DNA of 64,000 nucleotides, taken from assembly GCA_013388745.1 (NCBI GenBank), contig JACAER010000041.1, positions 1-64,000 of the forward strand, in the 5' to 3' direction. The translations under genes were made by a program, and so were the position numbers. Positions 35,535-44,352 of the stretch are shown here, in pieces. The notes beneath the pieces are model-generated. The model was not told the DNA's origin, made no database searches, and saw only the letters and a program-made list of their open reading frames with translations. The DNA comes from Chloroflexota bacterium. GTDB lineage: Bacteria; Chloroflexota; Anaerolineae; Aggregatilineales; Phototrophicaceae. Within the stretch, counting starts at the first letter, position 1; each line of letters opens with the position of its first letter.

Positions 35535-35906
35535 CTATTTGTCCGTCTCAAGCATGTGTAGTATTTCGGCTTTTAACGTTTGTCCGTTAATGGGCTTGGT
35601 GAAATAGGCGTTGAAGCCAACATCTAACGCCTGTTTTTTGACGCCAGAGGTATGCAGACCGGTCAGCGCAATACAGGGAAGTTGCGCGGTGTGTGGGTTA
35701 TGACGAATACAGGTCACAAGCTGTAAGCCGTCCATTACGGGCAGCATCAGATCAATCACCGCCGCGTCAACCTGCTGTTGTTCCAGCACACGCAGCGCTT
35801 CCTCCGCAGAAGCGACGGCCAGTGTATCGATCTGGGCATGGCGCAGCAGATGCGTCAGCACGATCTGCCCATCGAGTTCATCTTCGACAATCAGGACTAC
35901 GGGCAC
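35535..35906 (-). CDS. Stand-alone response regulator receiver protein
   Basis: The 123-residue protein is a single receiver domain: acidic pair in VLIVEDELDG, phospho-acceptor Asp52 in AAVIDLMLPVMDG, Thr in ALTGLHTSG and Lys in FTKPING. There is no output domain. It lies four bases after the second receiver gene and is the last gene of the operon running from 38962. It probably acts in a phosphorelay or as a phosphate sink for the kinase encoded upstream. Confidence 0.9.
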   Translation of the reverse strand: MPVVLIVEDELDGQIVLTHLLRHAQIDTLAVASAEEALRVLEQQQVDAAVIDLMLPVMDGLQLVTCIRHNPHTAQLPCIALTGLHTSGVKKQALDVGFNAYFTKPINGQTLKAEILHMLETDK

Positions 35907-35910
35907 AGCG

Positions 35911-36342
35911 TTAATTTCCTTTGAGCAGTGTGCTCAGTTCCGGGATGTCTTGCAGTACCAGCAGGAAATCCTGTAAGAACGTGCGCGGTTTGAGTGGTTT
36001 CGTAAGGTAACTGCGGAACCCCGCCGCCAGGGTGCGTTCGCGGTCTCCATGCATCGCGTGGGCCGTGAGCGCGACGACAGGAATGGTGCGCAGGCGTGTA
36101 TCCTGTTGCAGCGCGGCCAGCATTTGCCAGCCATCCATGCCGGGCATCGACAGGTCGGCGATAATCAACTGCGGCAGGTGAATCTGCGCCGCCAGCAGAC
36201 CTTCGTGTCCGTTCAGCGCCGTAAGCACCTGCGCGCCGTAGCGTTTGAGCAGCAGTTCAGCGATCCGCAGGCTGTCGGGTTCATCGTCGATCACCAGCAC
36301 CGACCAGCCGCTAAAGACCGTTTCCTGGGACTCCGATGTCAT
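35911..36342 (-). CDS. Stand-alone response regulator receiver protein
   Basis: From ATG 36342 the protein has 143 residues: one receiver domain with VLVIDDEPD, Asp63 in LIIADLSMPGMDG, Thr in ALTAHAM and Lys in LTKPLKP, with no DNA-binding or enzymatic output domain. The ATG overlaps the kinase's TGA in an ATGA, so the pair is coupled and this is the likely direct partner of the kinase. The longer reading frame to 36447 runs inside the kinase gene and is rejected. Confidence 0.9.
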   Translation of the reverse strand: MTSESQETVFSGWSVLVIDDEPDSLRIAELLLKRYGAQVLTALNGHEGLLAAQIHLPQLIIADLSMPGMDGWQMLAALQQDTRLRTIPVVALTAHAMHGDRERTLAAGFRSYLTKPLKPRTFLQDFLLVLQDIPELSTLLKGN

Positions 36343-38192
36343 ACAGTCTCCACTAAGGCCAGCAAATTGAGCGGCAGAGTGACGACGAAAGTACTGCCCT
36401 GTCCAACAACACTTTCTACGCGGACGCTGCCGCGCATGGCGCTGCACAAATGACGCACAATGCTCAGGCCCAGCCCTAATCCGCCGTGCGCGCGCGTAGA
36501 TGAGCTGTCTGCCTGCCGAAAACGCTCAAAGATTACCTCCTGCAAATGGATCGGGATGCCGCGCCCGGTGTCGCGCACGAAAAACAACACCTGCTGCTGC
36601 TGTGCCTGCACCTCAAGCTGCACAGCGCCGAAATCGGTGAACTTGAAGGCGTTGATGAGCAGATTGCCGAGAATCTTGGTGAGCGCGTCTTCATCCAGAT
36701 ACACCGTTTGCGGCACATCCTCGGCGATGCTCACGGTGAAGTCCAGCTTCTTTTCCTGCGCCAATGCCGCCAGTTCATTATACAGCCGTCCGATGACCGC
36801 GCGCAGCAGCAGCGGCGCGGGCACAATATGCCAGCGTTGGGCCTCGATACGACTCAGGTCGAGCATTTCTGTGATTAACGCCAGCAGGCGCTCCCCGTTA
36901 GCTTCAATGCGTTCGATCATCTGCTGCTCTTTTTCGGGCAGAGCGGTTTCCATTAGCATAATGCCGGTATAGCCTAAAATGGCGTTAAGAGGTGTCCGCA
37001 GTTCGTGGCTCATCACGGCCAGGAATTCGTCCTTCAGGCGCATGGCTTCTTCTGTGCGTATCGTGGCGAGCCGCAGCGCAGCGTTTTTTTCGTTGATCTC
37101 GCGGATACGCATATCGAGCCGCAGCGCCATAGCATTAAAGGCCTGCGCTACATCGGCGATTTCATCGGCGCCCCTGACCGGAATGCTGGAAGCGAGATCG
37201 CCGGACTCAATGCGGCGGGCAGCAGCGCGCCGCGTTTCTAGCGGGTGGGTGATCTGGCGCGCCAGCAGCCACGCCAGCACCAGCACCAACCCCAGCATCA
37301 GCAGCGCCACCAGCAGTTCGTTATTCCGCGCCTGCCAGAGTGCATCGTAAGCCTCGGCGGCAGGCCGTTCTATGACGAGAATCCAATCGGTGTTGGCGAC
37401 CAGCACGGCGCTGCCCAACACCTCGTTCCCCAGGTGATCATCGTAAATATAGACCTGCGATTCAGCGGCGCCTGCGATGATCTCACGCACCGGGGGCAGC
37501 GGTGCAAAACTGGGCGCTATTGTCGTCGGGATAAGACCGCGATAGGTGATTAAGTTCCCACGCCGATCCAACAGATAGGCCTGTCCATTGGCCCCCAATT
37601 GGATGGCGGTAACAACCTGCCAAGGGCGTTCCAGCGTGATCTGCGCCGCGATAATGCCCAATAGGGTGCTGTTTTCTGTGATAGGCACCGCGATGTCGAT
37701 ACGCGGTTGGCCGTCGTTCATGCGCACCGTGCTGAAATAGGTTTCGCCGCGCAGTGGACGGAAGTAAATTTCTTCGGCAGACACATCTTGCAGATAGCGT
37801 GTGTCGGCCAGGCCTGCTGCGCTCACGCGGGCGACTTCCTGACCGTCTACGCCGATGATGCGCAGCAAGCGAAAGAACTGGCCGGATGCAACGAAATCCG
37901 GCAGCCAGCTATCGAGAGTCTGCGATGCTTGGAAAGCGATATAACCGACCTGGTGCAGGTTCAAGGTCACATTCTCTACAAATTCATGCATTTGCTGCCC
38001 AACCAACCGCGCGATTTCCTGCTGGCAATCATGCAGTTCGCGTTCCATCAATTGATAGGTGCTGCGGCTGTTGAGCCAGCTAGAGAGTGCCAGCGGGGCG
38101 AGCGCGGTCAGCAAGAACCAGACGATCAAACGCTGGTTGAGGCTGTTGAACCTGCCGGGCAGGCTCAGGGAGTATCGACCGGAGCGATCCAT
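36339..38192 (-). CDS. Sensor histidine kinase with extracytoplasmic dCache-type domain, HAMP, HisKA and HATPase
   Basis: The 617-residue protein has two membrane helices (about 23-40 and 290-312) flanking a 250-residue Cache-like domain (STVRMNDGQPRIDIAVPI, GANGQAYLLDRRGNLI), a HAMP domain (about 313-366), a HisKA domain with His396 in AVMSHELRTPLNAI and an HATPase domain (LGNLLINAFKFT, VRDTGRGIP, GGLGLGLSIVRHL). It is a transmembrane sensor. Upstream, overlapping it by 28 bases, is a solute-binding lipoprotein; downstream are two lone receivers. The binding protein may present ligand to the Cache domain. Confidence 0.9.
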   Translation of the reverse strand: MDRSGRYSLSLPGRFNSLNQRLIVWFLLTALAPLALSSWLNSRSTYQLMERELHDCQQEIARLVGQQMHEFVENVTLNLHQVGYIAFQASQTLDSWLPDFVASGQFFRLLRIIGVDGQEVARVSAAGLADTRYLQDVSAEEIYFRPLRGETYFSTVRMNDGQPRIDIAVPITENSTLLGIIAAQITLERPWQVVTAIQLGANGQAYLLDRRGNLITYRGLIPTTIAPSFAPLPPVREIIAGAAESQVYIYDDHLGNEVLGSAVLVANTDWILVIERPAAEAYDALWQARNNELLVALLMLGLVLVLAWLLARQITHPLETRRAAARRIESGDLASSIPVRGADEIADVAQAFNAMALRLDMRIREINEKNAALRLATIRTEEAMRLKDEFLAVMSHELRTPLNAILGYTGIMLMETALPEKEQQMIERIEANGERLLALITEMLDLSRIEAQRWHIVPAPLLLRAVIGRLYNELAALAQEKKLDFTVSIAEDVPQTVYLDEDALTKILGNLLINAFKFTDFGAVQLEVQAQQQQVLFFVRDTGRGIPIHLQEVIFERFRQADSSSTRAHGGLGLGLSIVRHLCSAMRGSVRVESVVGQGSTFVVTLPLNLLALVETV

Positions 38193-38962
38193 AGGCGGTA
38201 CAGCCGTTCCATTACGCCCGATGCACGCAGCTCATCAAGCGCGCGATTGATAAAATCGAGCAGCGGTGTGTCACCGGCACGCACCGCGATGCTCAGACTC
38301 GCCGTCTGCAAAATTTCCCCTTGAATGCGCACGCCGGAATGCTCGCGCTGATAATACTGAGTGTTGAGGTAATCGTTAAAAACCGCGTCAATCAAACCCA
38401 GACTCAGATCCTCCAGTGAGTCGCCTGTATCGGTATAGCGGCGAATCTGTAGAGCGATTCCCCGATCTTCGATCAGCATTTGTGCATAGGTGTCGCCCGT
38501 CGCGTCAGCCTTGACGCCTACCAACCGGTTTTCGAGGTCGGTTATGTTAGTAATATTTTGCTCATCGGCGCGTACAACCAGTACAAGCCCGCTTTGCAAG
38601 TATGCCTGGCTGAAATCCACCAGTTCTTCGCGCGCGGGGGTGACATACATTGCGGCGATCACCACATCCACGTCGCCCTGCGCCAACACTGTGAGCAGGT
38701 CGGCAAAAGCGACTTCACGCCAGACCGGGGTAACGTTCAGTGAGGCCGCAGTGGCGTTCATCAGGTCAATATCGAAGCCCACAAGCTGTCCCTGTGCGTC
38801 GTAATATTCGAAAGGCTGCGTGATGGCGGTGGCGATTTGCAACGTGCCAGACTGCGAGAGCTGTAACAGGCGGGGATGCAGCGGTGTGGGCGTGACAGCA
38901 GCAGGCGCGCAGGCAGCTAGCATAAGAGCGACCAACAGGCAGCATACACGCTGGATATACAC
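38165..38962 (-). CDS. Amino-acid-type solute-binding lipoprotein (SBP_bac_3)
   Basis: A signal sequence with lipobox LMLAACA (Cys18) leads to a bilobed family 3 binding protein: LQIATAITQPFEYYDAQGQL, VGFDIDLMNATA, VVIAAMYVTPAREELVDFS, and LGLIDAVFNDYLN. The family binds amino acids or other small polar ligands. No permease or ATPase gene is nearby; instead the gene overlaps that of a sensor kinase by 28 bases, so a sensory role is likely. Translation begins at GTG 38962 with AAGG upstream. No earlier start is plausible. Confidence 0.85.
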   Translation of the reverse strand: MYIQRVCCLLVALMLAACAPAAVTPTPLHPRLLQLSQSGTLQIATAITQPFEYYDAQGQLVGFDIDLMNATAASLNVTPVWREVAFADLLTVLAQGDVDVVIAAMYVTPAREELVDFSQAYLQSGLVLVVRADEQNITNITDLENRLVGVKADATGDTYAQMLIEDRGIALQIRRYTDTGDSLEDLSLGLIDAVFNDYLNTQYYQREHSGVRIQGEILQTASLSIAVRAGDTPLLDFINRALDELRASGVMERLYRLWIAPVDTP

Positions 38963-39026
38963 CCAACAAAACCTTGAGAAGAAAGAACGAGTAGATCAAT
39001 ATTGACGCGGAGATTATTAATTTTCA

Positions 39027-39032
39027 ATTATA
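39027..39032 (-). promoter_or_regulatory. consensus -10 element upstream of the binding-protein/kinase operon
   Basis: On the minus strand 39032-39027 read TATAAT, about 65 bases before the GTG at 38962, in an AT-rich divergent spacer. No good -35 is found at 16-18 bases. Confidence 0.35.
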
Positions 39033-39111
39033 CCTTCATTATTCATGGATTAACGTTTGCTGTGTTGTATGAAATGCCTTGTAATGCTTGTGTATTTTGC
39101 ATGACAGCGGC

Positions 39112-39117
39112 TATAAT
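39112..39117 (+). promoter_or_regulatory. consensus -10 element upstream of the 2-oxoacid dehydrogenase genes
   Basis: TATAAT, with a weak TTGTGT (39088-39093) 18 bases upstream, lies 54 bases before ATG 39171. It fits the operon encoding E1 alpha, E1 beta, hydrolase and E2. Confidence 0.4.
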
Positions 39118-39170
39118 CCAAAAAGGCTTAGTCGCGGTTGGGAAGATAAGCCAGCAAGGGAAAACCAAAC

Positions 39171-40211
39171 ATGCAGAAAGAAAGCGCTGTCGCGCGGCCA
39201 TCGGCGCACTTAGACGCTGACACGCTGCGGCAGATGTACTGGATTATGCTGCTGAGCCGGCGCACAGACGAACGCGCCTGGGTGCTGCATCGTCAGGGCA
39301 AAATTGCCTTCCATATCAGTGCGATGGGACACGAGGCCTGTCAGGTGGGGATGGCGTTTGCCATACAGCGCGGGGTCGATTATGTCAATCCGTATTATCG
39401 CGATCTCGCCCTGGTGATGGCGCTGGGGGTGACACCGGCGCAGTTCATGGTGAGTTTGTTCGGCAAAGTGGGTGAATACAGCAGCGGCGGGCGGCAGATG
39501 CCCAGTCATTTTGGCTATCGACCCGCCAACATCATCAGCGGCTCGGCGCCGGTAGCCACGCAGGTGCCGCAGGCCGCAGGGCTGGCTTTCGCCATCAAGT
39601 ACCGGCAGCAGATGGGGCTGGTGGACGCCAACGATGCGACACAGCCGCGTCTGGCGCTGACCTGTCTGGGCGAAGGTTCGACCAGTCAGGGCGAGTGGCA
39701 CGAGGGCATGAACTGGGCCGGCGTGCATAAGCTGCCGTTTATCTGTATGGTGCAGAATAACGAGTACGCGATTTCTGTGCCGATTGAGGCGCAGATGGCC
39801 GTGTCGAACGTCGCAGACCGCGCGGCAGCTTACGGCGTCACGGGTGTTGTGGTCGATGGCAATGACGTGCTGGCGGTGTATGACGTAGCCAAAGCGGCGG
39901 TGGAACGCGCCTATACCGGCGGCGGCGCAACCCTGATCGAAGCCAAAACCTACCGCCTGACGCCGCATTCTTCCGACGACGATGACCGCACCTATCGCAG
40001 CCGCGAAGAAGTCGAAACGTGGAAGAAAAAAGACCCGATTCTGCGCTTCCAAAATTACTTACTGGAAAACAGCATCATGACACAGGCCGAACTGGACGAT
40101 GCCGACGCGCGCGCCAAAAGCATCGTGGATGCCGCGCAAGCCGAAGCCGAAAGCACGCCCTATCCCGCGCCGGAGTTTGCTTTGGGCGCGGTGTACGCTG
40201 AGGAAAATTAA
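39171..40211 (+). CDS. 2-oxoacid dehydrogenase E1 component, alpha subunit
   Basis: This 346-residue thiamine-diphosphate enzyme subunit has the ThDP-binding motif LTCLGEGSTSQGEWHEGMNW and its closing VQNNEYAISVP, and the phosphorylation-loop-like YRLTPHSSDDDDRTYRS. The GEGS form and overall sequence fit the branched-chain 2-oxoacid/acetoin-type E1 alpha more than pyruvate E1, but substrate is not certain. ATG 39171 has AAGGG upstream. It is coupled to the E1 beta gene, whose ATG overlaps its stop by one base. E2 is encoded in the same operon; E3 is not in the window. Confidence 0.9.
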   Translation: MQKESAVARPSAHLDADTLRQMYWIMLLSRRTDERAWVLHRQGKIAFHISAMGHEACQVGMAFAIQRGVDYVNPYYRDLALVMALGVTPAQFMVSLFGKVGEYSSGGRQMPSHFGYRPANIISGSAPVATQVPQAAGLAFAIKYRQQMGLVDANDATQPRLALTCLGEGSTSQGEWHEGMNWAGVHKLPFICMVQNNEYAISVPIEAQMAVSNVADRAAAYGVTGVVVDGNDVLAVYDVAKAAVERAYTGGGATLIEAKTYRLTPHSSDDDDRTYRSREEVETWKKKDPILRFQNYLLENSIMTQAELDDADARAKSIVDAAQAEAESTPYPAPEFALGAVYAEEN

Positions 40212-41197
40212 TGCCTATCATCACCTTGATCGAAGCCATACGGATAGCGATGGATGAAGAATTAGCGCGCGACCCGCGTGTGTTTATCACCGGCGAGGAC
40301 GTGGGCAAGCGCGGCGGCGTGTTCCGCGCGACACAGGGCTTATTCGAAAAATATGGGCCGACGCGCGTCGTCGATTCGCCGCTGGCGGAATTGTCGATTG
40401 TCGCTATCGGTATCGGCGCGGCGCTGGCCGATCTGCGCCCCATCTGCGAAATCCAGTTCGCCGATTTTATTCATCCGGCGTTTAATCAGATCGTCAACGA
40501 AGCGGCCAAGATGTATTATCGCAGCGAAGGCCAATGGCGCGTGCCGTTGGTCATCCGTTCGCCCTACGGCGGCGGCATCGGCGGCGGCCTGTTCCACAGC
40601 CAGAGCGTCGAAGCCTTTTTCACGCATGTGCCGGGACTCAAAGTGGTGATTCCATCTACGCCGTATGACGCCAAAGGGCTGCTGAAAAGCGCGGTGCGCG
40701 ACCCGAATCCCGTGTTGTTCTTCGAGCCGAAAAAGGGCTATCGCGCTATCAAGGGCGAGGTCCCCAGCGACGAATACACTGTGCCGATTGGCCCGGCGCG
40801 CGTCGCACGGCAGGGCAAAGACCTGACGCTGTTCGCCTACGGTATGATGGCCTACTACGCGGAATTGGCTGCCGAACAGGTGGCGCGCCAGGATGGCATT
40901 GATACGGAAGTGATTGATCTGCGCACGCTGCTGCCGTTAGACAAAACGGCGATCTTGTCGTCGATACAAAAGACGGGCAAGGCGCTGATCGTTCACGAGG
41001 CTAACCTGACGAGCGGCTACGGCGCGGAGATTGCGGCGGTGCTGGCCGATGACGGTTTCCATTATCTGGATGCGCCGGTCAAACGCTTGTGCGGGCCGGA
41101 TGTGCCGGGCGTGCCTTTCAGCCACCCGATGCAAGAGTTTTTTATGCCGAATCCCGATAAAATCGCGGCGGCGATCCGCGATCTAGCGGCATATTGA
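40211..41197 (+). CDS. 2-oxoacid dehydrogenase E1 component, beta subunit
   Basis: The 328-residue protein begins with the typical E1 beta sequence ITLIEAIRIAMDEELARDPR and FITGEDVGKRGGVFRATQGL, continues with SPLAELSIVAIGIGAALADLRPICEIQFADF, and has the K/Na-binding-type C-domain (DLRTLLPLDKTAI, VHEANLTSGYGAEI). With E1 alpha it forms the heterotetramer that decarboxylates the 2-oxoacid and reductively acylates E2. Its start overlaps the E1 alpha stop by one base; the next gene begins 13 bases after its end. Confidence 0.93.
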   Translation: MPIITLIEAIRIAMDEELARDPRVFITGEDVGKRGGVFRATQGLFEKYGPTRVVDSPLAELSIVAIGIGAALADLRPICEIQFADFIHPAFNQIVNEAAKMYYRSEGQWRVPLVIRSPYGGGIGGGLFHSQSVEAFFTHVPGLKVVIPSTPYDAKGLLKSAVRDPNPVLFFEPKKGYRAIKGEVPSDEYTVPIGPARVARQGKDLTLFAYGMMAYYAELAAEQVARQDGIDTEVIDLRTLLPLDKTAILSSIQKTGKALIVHEANLTSGYGAEIAAVLADDGFHYLDAPVKRLCGPDVPGVPFSHPMQEFFMPNPDKIAAAIRDLAAY

Positions 41198-41210
41198 GGT
41201 TTTTGCTTCC

Positions 41211-42014
41211 ATGAATTTTGACCCGCTTTCACAGGATCCGCCGTTCGACAGGGAACACCCGCCGCGCAATCTGCCGGTGCAGATCGTCAGCGCTGGGGCA
41301 CTGATGAATGGGTTGCTGCTGCTGGCGCAGGGCCAGGGCGCGCACCCGACGCTGATTATCCTGCACGGCTTTCCCGGTAACGAACGGAATTTTGACCTGG
41401 CGCATCATGCGCGGCGCGCCGGCTGGCACACGCTGATTTTTCATTATCGCGGCGCGTGGGGCAGCGGGGGCGTATTTTCCTACACCCATGTGCTGGAAGA
41501 TACTCGCGCGGCGCTGGCTTTTGTGCGCGCGCGCCCGGATGTCGATCAAACCTGTATTGCGCTCGCCGGACACAGTATGGGCGGTTGGGCCGCGCTGCTG
41601 ACCGCCGCCGCCGATGCCCAGATACGCGGCACAGCGGGTTTCGCGGCATGGAATATCGGCGCGTTTGTCGAAAAACTTGCGCCCGAACAACATGAGGAAG
41701 CGCTGCGCTGGATCGCCAATAGCTGCGCGCCGCTGCGCCCGGAATCGCCGCGCGCGCTGTTCGACGAAGCGCAGACCCACGCGCAGGCATGGGATTTGCG
41801 GCGGCTGTCGCTGGGAGGGCGGTCTGTGCTGCTGGTGGCGGGAGCGGAAGACGACGATACGCCCGACGTGCTCCATCATTTGCCGCTGCTGCGCGCCTAT
41901 CACGATGCACGGTTAACCGCCGCCACGCTGGATAATGCCGATCATGCTTTTTCCGGGCAGCGTTTAGAACTTGCACGCCTGCTGCTTCGCTGGCTGGAGA
42001 CTTTGCGCGTTTAA
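41211..42014 (+). CDS. Alpha/beta hydrolase
   Basis: The 267-residue protein has the hydrolase oxyanion region LHGFPGN, a nucleophile elbow GHSMGGW (Ser in the middle), the acid at about AGAEDDDTPDV and a His near NADHAFSGQ, i.e. a full catalytic triad. Prolyl oligopeptidase/dienelactone-hydrolase-like features suggest an esterase or peptidase; substrate unknown. It is inserted between E1 beta and E2, which is unusual, and its stop precedes the E2 start by 31 bases. It may hydrolyse an acyl-CoA or thioester side product, but that is speculation. Confidence 0.85.
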   Translation: MNFDPLSQDPPFDREHPPRNLPVQIVSAGALMNGLLLLAQGQGAHPTLIILHGFPGNERNFDLAHHARRAGWHTLIFHYRGAWGSGGVFSYTHVLEDTRAALAFVRARPDVDQTCIALAGHSMGGWAALLTAAADAQIRGTAGFAAWNIGAFVEKLAPEQHEEALRWIANSCAPLRPESPRALFDEAQTHAQAWDLRRLSLGGRSVLLVAGAEDDDTPDVLHHLPLLRAYHDARLTAATLDNADHAFSGQRLELARLLLRWLETLRV

Positions 42015-42045
42015 GAACCTCTACAGGTGTATCGAGGAGCCGTTC

Positions 42046-43395
42046 ATGTCCACAAAAATCGTCATGCCGCAGCTTGGGGAAAGTGTGGTCGAAGGCACAG
42101 TGAGCCGCTGGCTGAAGCGCGAGGGCGAGGCGATTCAGGAATATGAACCGCTGCTGGAAGTCAGCACTGACAAGGTAGACACCGAGATTCCCTCGCCCGC
42201 GGCGGGCATCGTGCTGAAGATTTACGTCCCGGAGGGCAAAACCGTCGAGCGCGGTGTGCTGCTGGCGCTCATCGGCCAGCCTGGCGAAACGCTGGATGAG
42301 GGCGGCGCGGCCCCGGCGGCGCACAGCGAGCACAACGGCGGCGCGGCTGTACCTGCCTCCACACAACCCGTCAGCGCCAACAGCAGCTACAGCGGACACG
42401 TAACCCCTGTCGTAGCGCGCATGGTCGCGGAACACGGGCTGGACCTGGGCAAAATCGCCGGCAGCGGACGTGCCGGGCGCATCACCAAAAAAGATGTGGA
42501 GGCCCACCTGGCGAGCGCGAAAAATGCCGCGCCGGAAAGCGACTTAGCGCCCTGGGAACGCCCTGGCACGGGCGATCTGTTTAAGCCGACGGTGGATTAT
42601 GGCACGCCAGCGCCAAACGCTCCTGCTCTCGCCAAAGAAAGCATCAAAACCGCCGAAACGCCGCGTACCCCTGCGCCGCCCGCGCCCAAGCCCGCTACGC
42701 CGGGCACGCTCGTGCCGCTGACTACGATGCGGCGTTCGATTGCTGAGCATATGGTGCAGAGCAAGCTGCACACATCGCCGCATGTAACCACAGTTTTTGA
42801 AGTCGATATGTCGGCGGTGCAGAAACATCGCGCCGCGCACAAAGAAGCCTTCGCCAAAGTGGGCGTCAACCTGACGCTGAGCGCATATTTTGCCGCCGCG
42901 ACGGTCAGCGCGCTGCAAGCGAACCCTTATCTCAACGCTCAGTGGACAGATGAGGGCATCTTTCTGCACCATGCCGTGCATCTGGGGCTGGCGGTGGCAA
43001 TGGGGGATGATCCCGCCGCGAATCACGGCTTGATTGTGCCGGTGATTCGCAACGCGCAGGATTTGAACCTGATGGGGCTGGCGCGCGCGGTGAACGACAT
43101 CGCCGAACGCGCGCGCGGCAAACGCCTGCAAGCCGATGAAACGCGCGGCGGCACATTCACTATCAGCAATCACGGGGTCAGCGGCAGTTTGTTCGCCACG
43201 CCCATCATTAACCAGCCGCAGGTCGGCATTCTCGGCGTGGGACTGGTCGAGCCGCGCGTGAAAGTGATAGACGGCGCGCTGGCCGTGCGTCCCTGCGCGT
43301 ATGTCTCGCTGACTTTCGATCATCGCGTAGCCGATGGCGCAGCGGGCGATGCGTTTATGGCGACGCTCAAGCAGACGCTCGAAAGTTGGGCATGA
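42046..43395 (+). CDS. 2-oxoacid dehydrogenase E2 component, dihydrolipoamide acyltransferase
   Basis: This 449-residue protein has an N-terminal lipoyl domain with Lys43 in LEVSTDKVDTEIPSPA, a peripheral-subunit-binding domain (about 120-160: TPVVARMVAEHGLDLGKIAGSGRAGRITKKDV), a Pro/Ala-rich linker and the catalytic domain (about 220-449) ending in the active-site SLTFDHRVADGAAGD. It transfers the acyl group to CoA. ATG 42046 has GAGGAG upstream; the frame open from 41971 is within the hydrolase gene. The E1/E2 set with no E3 gene implies a lipoamide dehydrogenase elsewhere. Confidence 0.93.
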   Translation: MSTKIVMPQLGESVVEGTVSRWLKREGEAIQEYEPLLEVSTDKVDTEIPSPAAGIVLKIYVPEGKTVERGVLLALIGQPGETLDEGGAAPAAHSEHNGGAAVPASTQPVSANSSYSGHVTPVVARMVAEHGLDLGKIAGSGRAGRITKKDVEAHLASAKNAAPESDLAPWERPGTGDLFKPTVDYGTPAPNAPALAKESIKTAETPRTPAPPAPKPATPGTLVPLTTMRRSIAEHMVQSKLHTSPHVTTVFEVDMSAVQKHRAAHKEAFAKVGVNLTLSAYFAAATVSALQANPYLNAQWTDEGIFLHHAVHLGLAVAMGDDPAANHGLIVPVIRNAQDLNLMGLARAVNDIAERARGKRLQADETRGGTFTISNHGVSGSLFATPIINQPQVGILGVGLVEPRVKVIDGALAVRPCAYVSLTFDHRVADGAAGDAFMATLKQTLESWA

Positions 43396-43461
43396 GGTGC
43401 GTATCTTTTCGCCGGGGCAGGCGGTAAAATGGTGCAGTGACTTTTAGCAGAGCGGGGTCTT

Positions 43462-44253
43462 ATGCGCCATTGGTGGATTTTGCTGATCGTGATGTTTGCC
43501 GCCGCAGCCTGCCAGCCAACGCCGACGCCTGTGCTGCCGACGCTGGCACAGTTTGCCGAAGCGACAACCAGCAGCGCGCCCGATATGCCCACAGACACCG
43601 TGACTTCTGTGCCCAGCGCGGAAACTGCTGCCTCCAGCGCCACTACTACGCCGACGCCGCTCCCCAACGCGACCCTGACACGCACGCCGACAGTGATTCC
43701 GCAGCAGCCGCGCGCGACACTGCCGCCGAGCGTGACGCCAACGCCCAATATCGCCGCCAGCACCACCGCGCGTATTGAGCAAGCACCGCGCTTTTCGACG
43801 CTAACTCCCAACCCTATCGTGCCAACGACTACGCCGCAAGTGGCCGCAGATGTGGTCATCACCGAAGCGCAGTTCCAGCAGGCGCTCAACATCCGGCTGG
43901 CCGATATGCCCAGCATTCAATCGGCAATCGTCGATTTCACAACCGAGAGCATCGTCATCGGGCTGACGGCCTCTGGTGGCGATGCGCTCATCAGCAGTAA
44001 TGTCGTCATTAGTGTTCAGGTCGCCAATGGGGTCGCCTTCATCACCATCAGCGATATTCAGCTTAACGCGCCAGAGCCGCCCCCGCTTTACCTTCAGGTC
44101 ATTACGACTGATTTGTATCCCGCGGTGATCGACACGATGGACGGTATTTTGCGCGAACGGCTGGGCGGCATCACCAATCTGGAAAACATCGTACTGACAG
44201 GCAGTGCCATGAACATCACGCTGCTAGTGCCGGCCAGCATTGCCACGCCTTGA
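43462..44253 (+). CDS. Lipoprotein with Thr/Pro-rich linker, function unknown
   Basis: The 263-residue protein has a signal sequence and lipobox AAAACQ (Cys17), then about 110 residues of Thr/Pro/Ala-rich linker, then a compact domain (about 130-263: VITEAQFQQALNIRLADMPSIQ, DFTTESIVIGLTASG, VANGVAFITISDIQLNA, IDTMDGILRERLGGITNLENIVLTGSAMNITL). The C-terminal domain looks like a small alpha/beta lipid- or ligand-binding fold of the LPP20/DUF2993 kind, but I cannot name it. It follows E2 by 66 bases and precedes the paralogue of the LysM lipoprotein. Confidence 0.65.
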   Translation: MRHWWILLIVMFAAAACQPTPTPVLPTLAQFAEATTSSAPDMPTDTVTSVPSAETAASSATTTPTPLPNATLTRTPTVIPQQPRATLPPSVTPTPNIAASTTARIEQAPRFSTLTPNPIVPTTTPQVAADVVITEAQFQQALNIRLADMPSIQSAIVDFTTESIVIGLTASGGDALISSNVVISVQVANGVAFITISDIQLNAPEPPPLYLQVITTDLYPAVIDTMDGILRERLGGITNLENIVLTGSAMNITLLVPASIATP

Positions 44254-44352
44254 ACAGCATCATTCGGTTTTTACAACTTTTTGCGCGACTTTTCCGCCGT
44301 TGCCAGACTTAAAATAGGGACATTTAGCGGCTTATTTTAGAAGGATGGGCTT

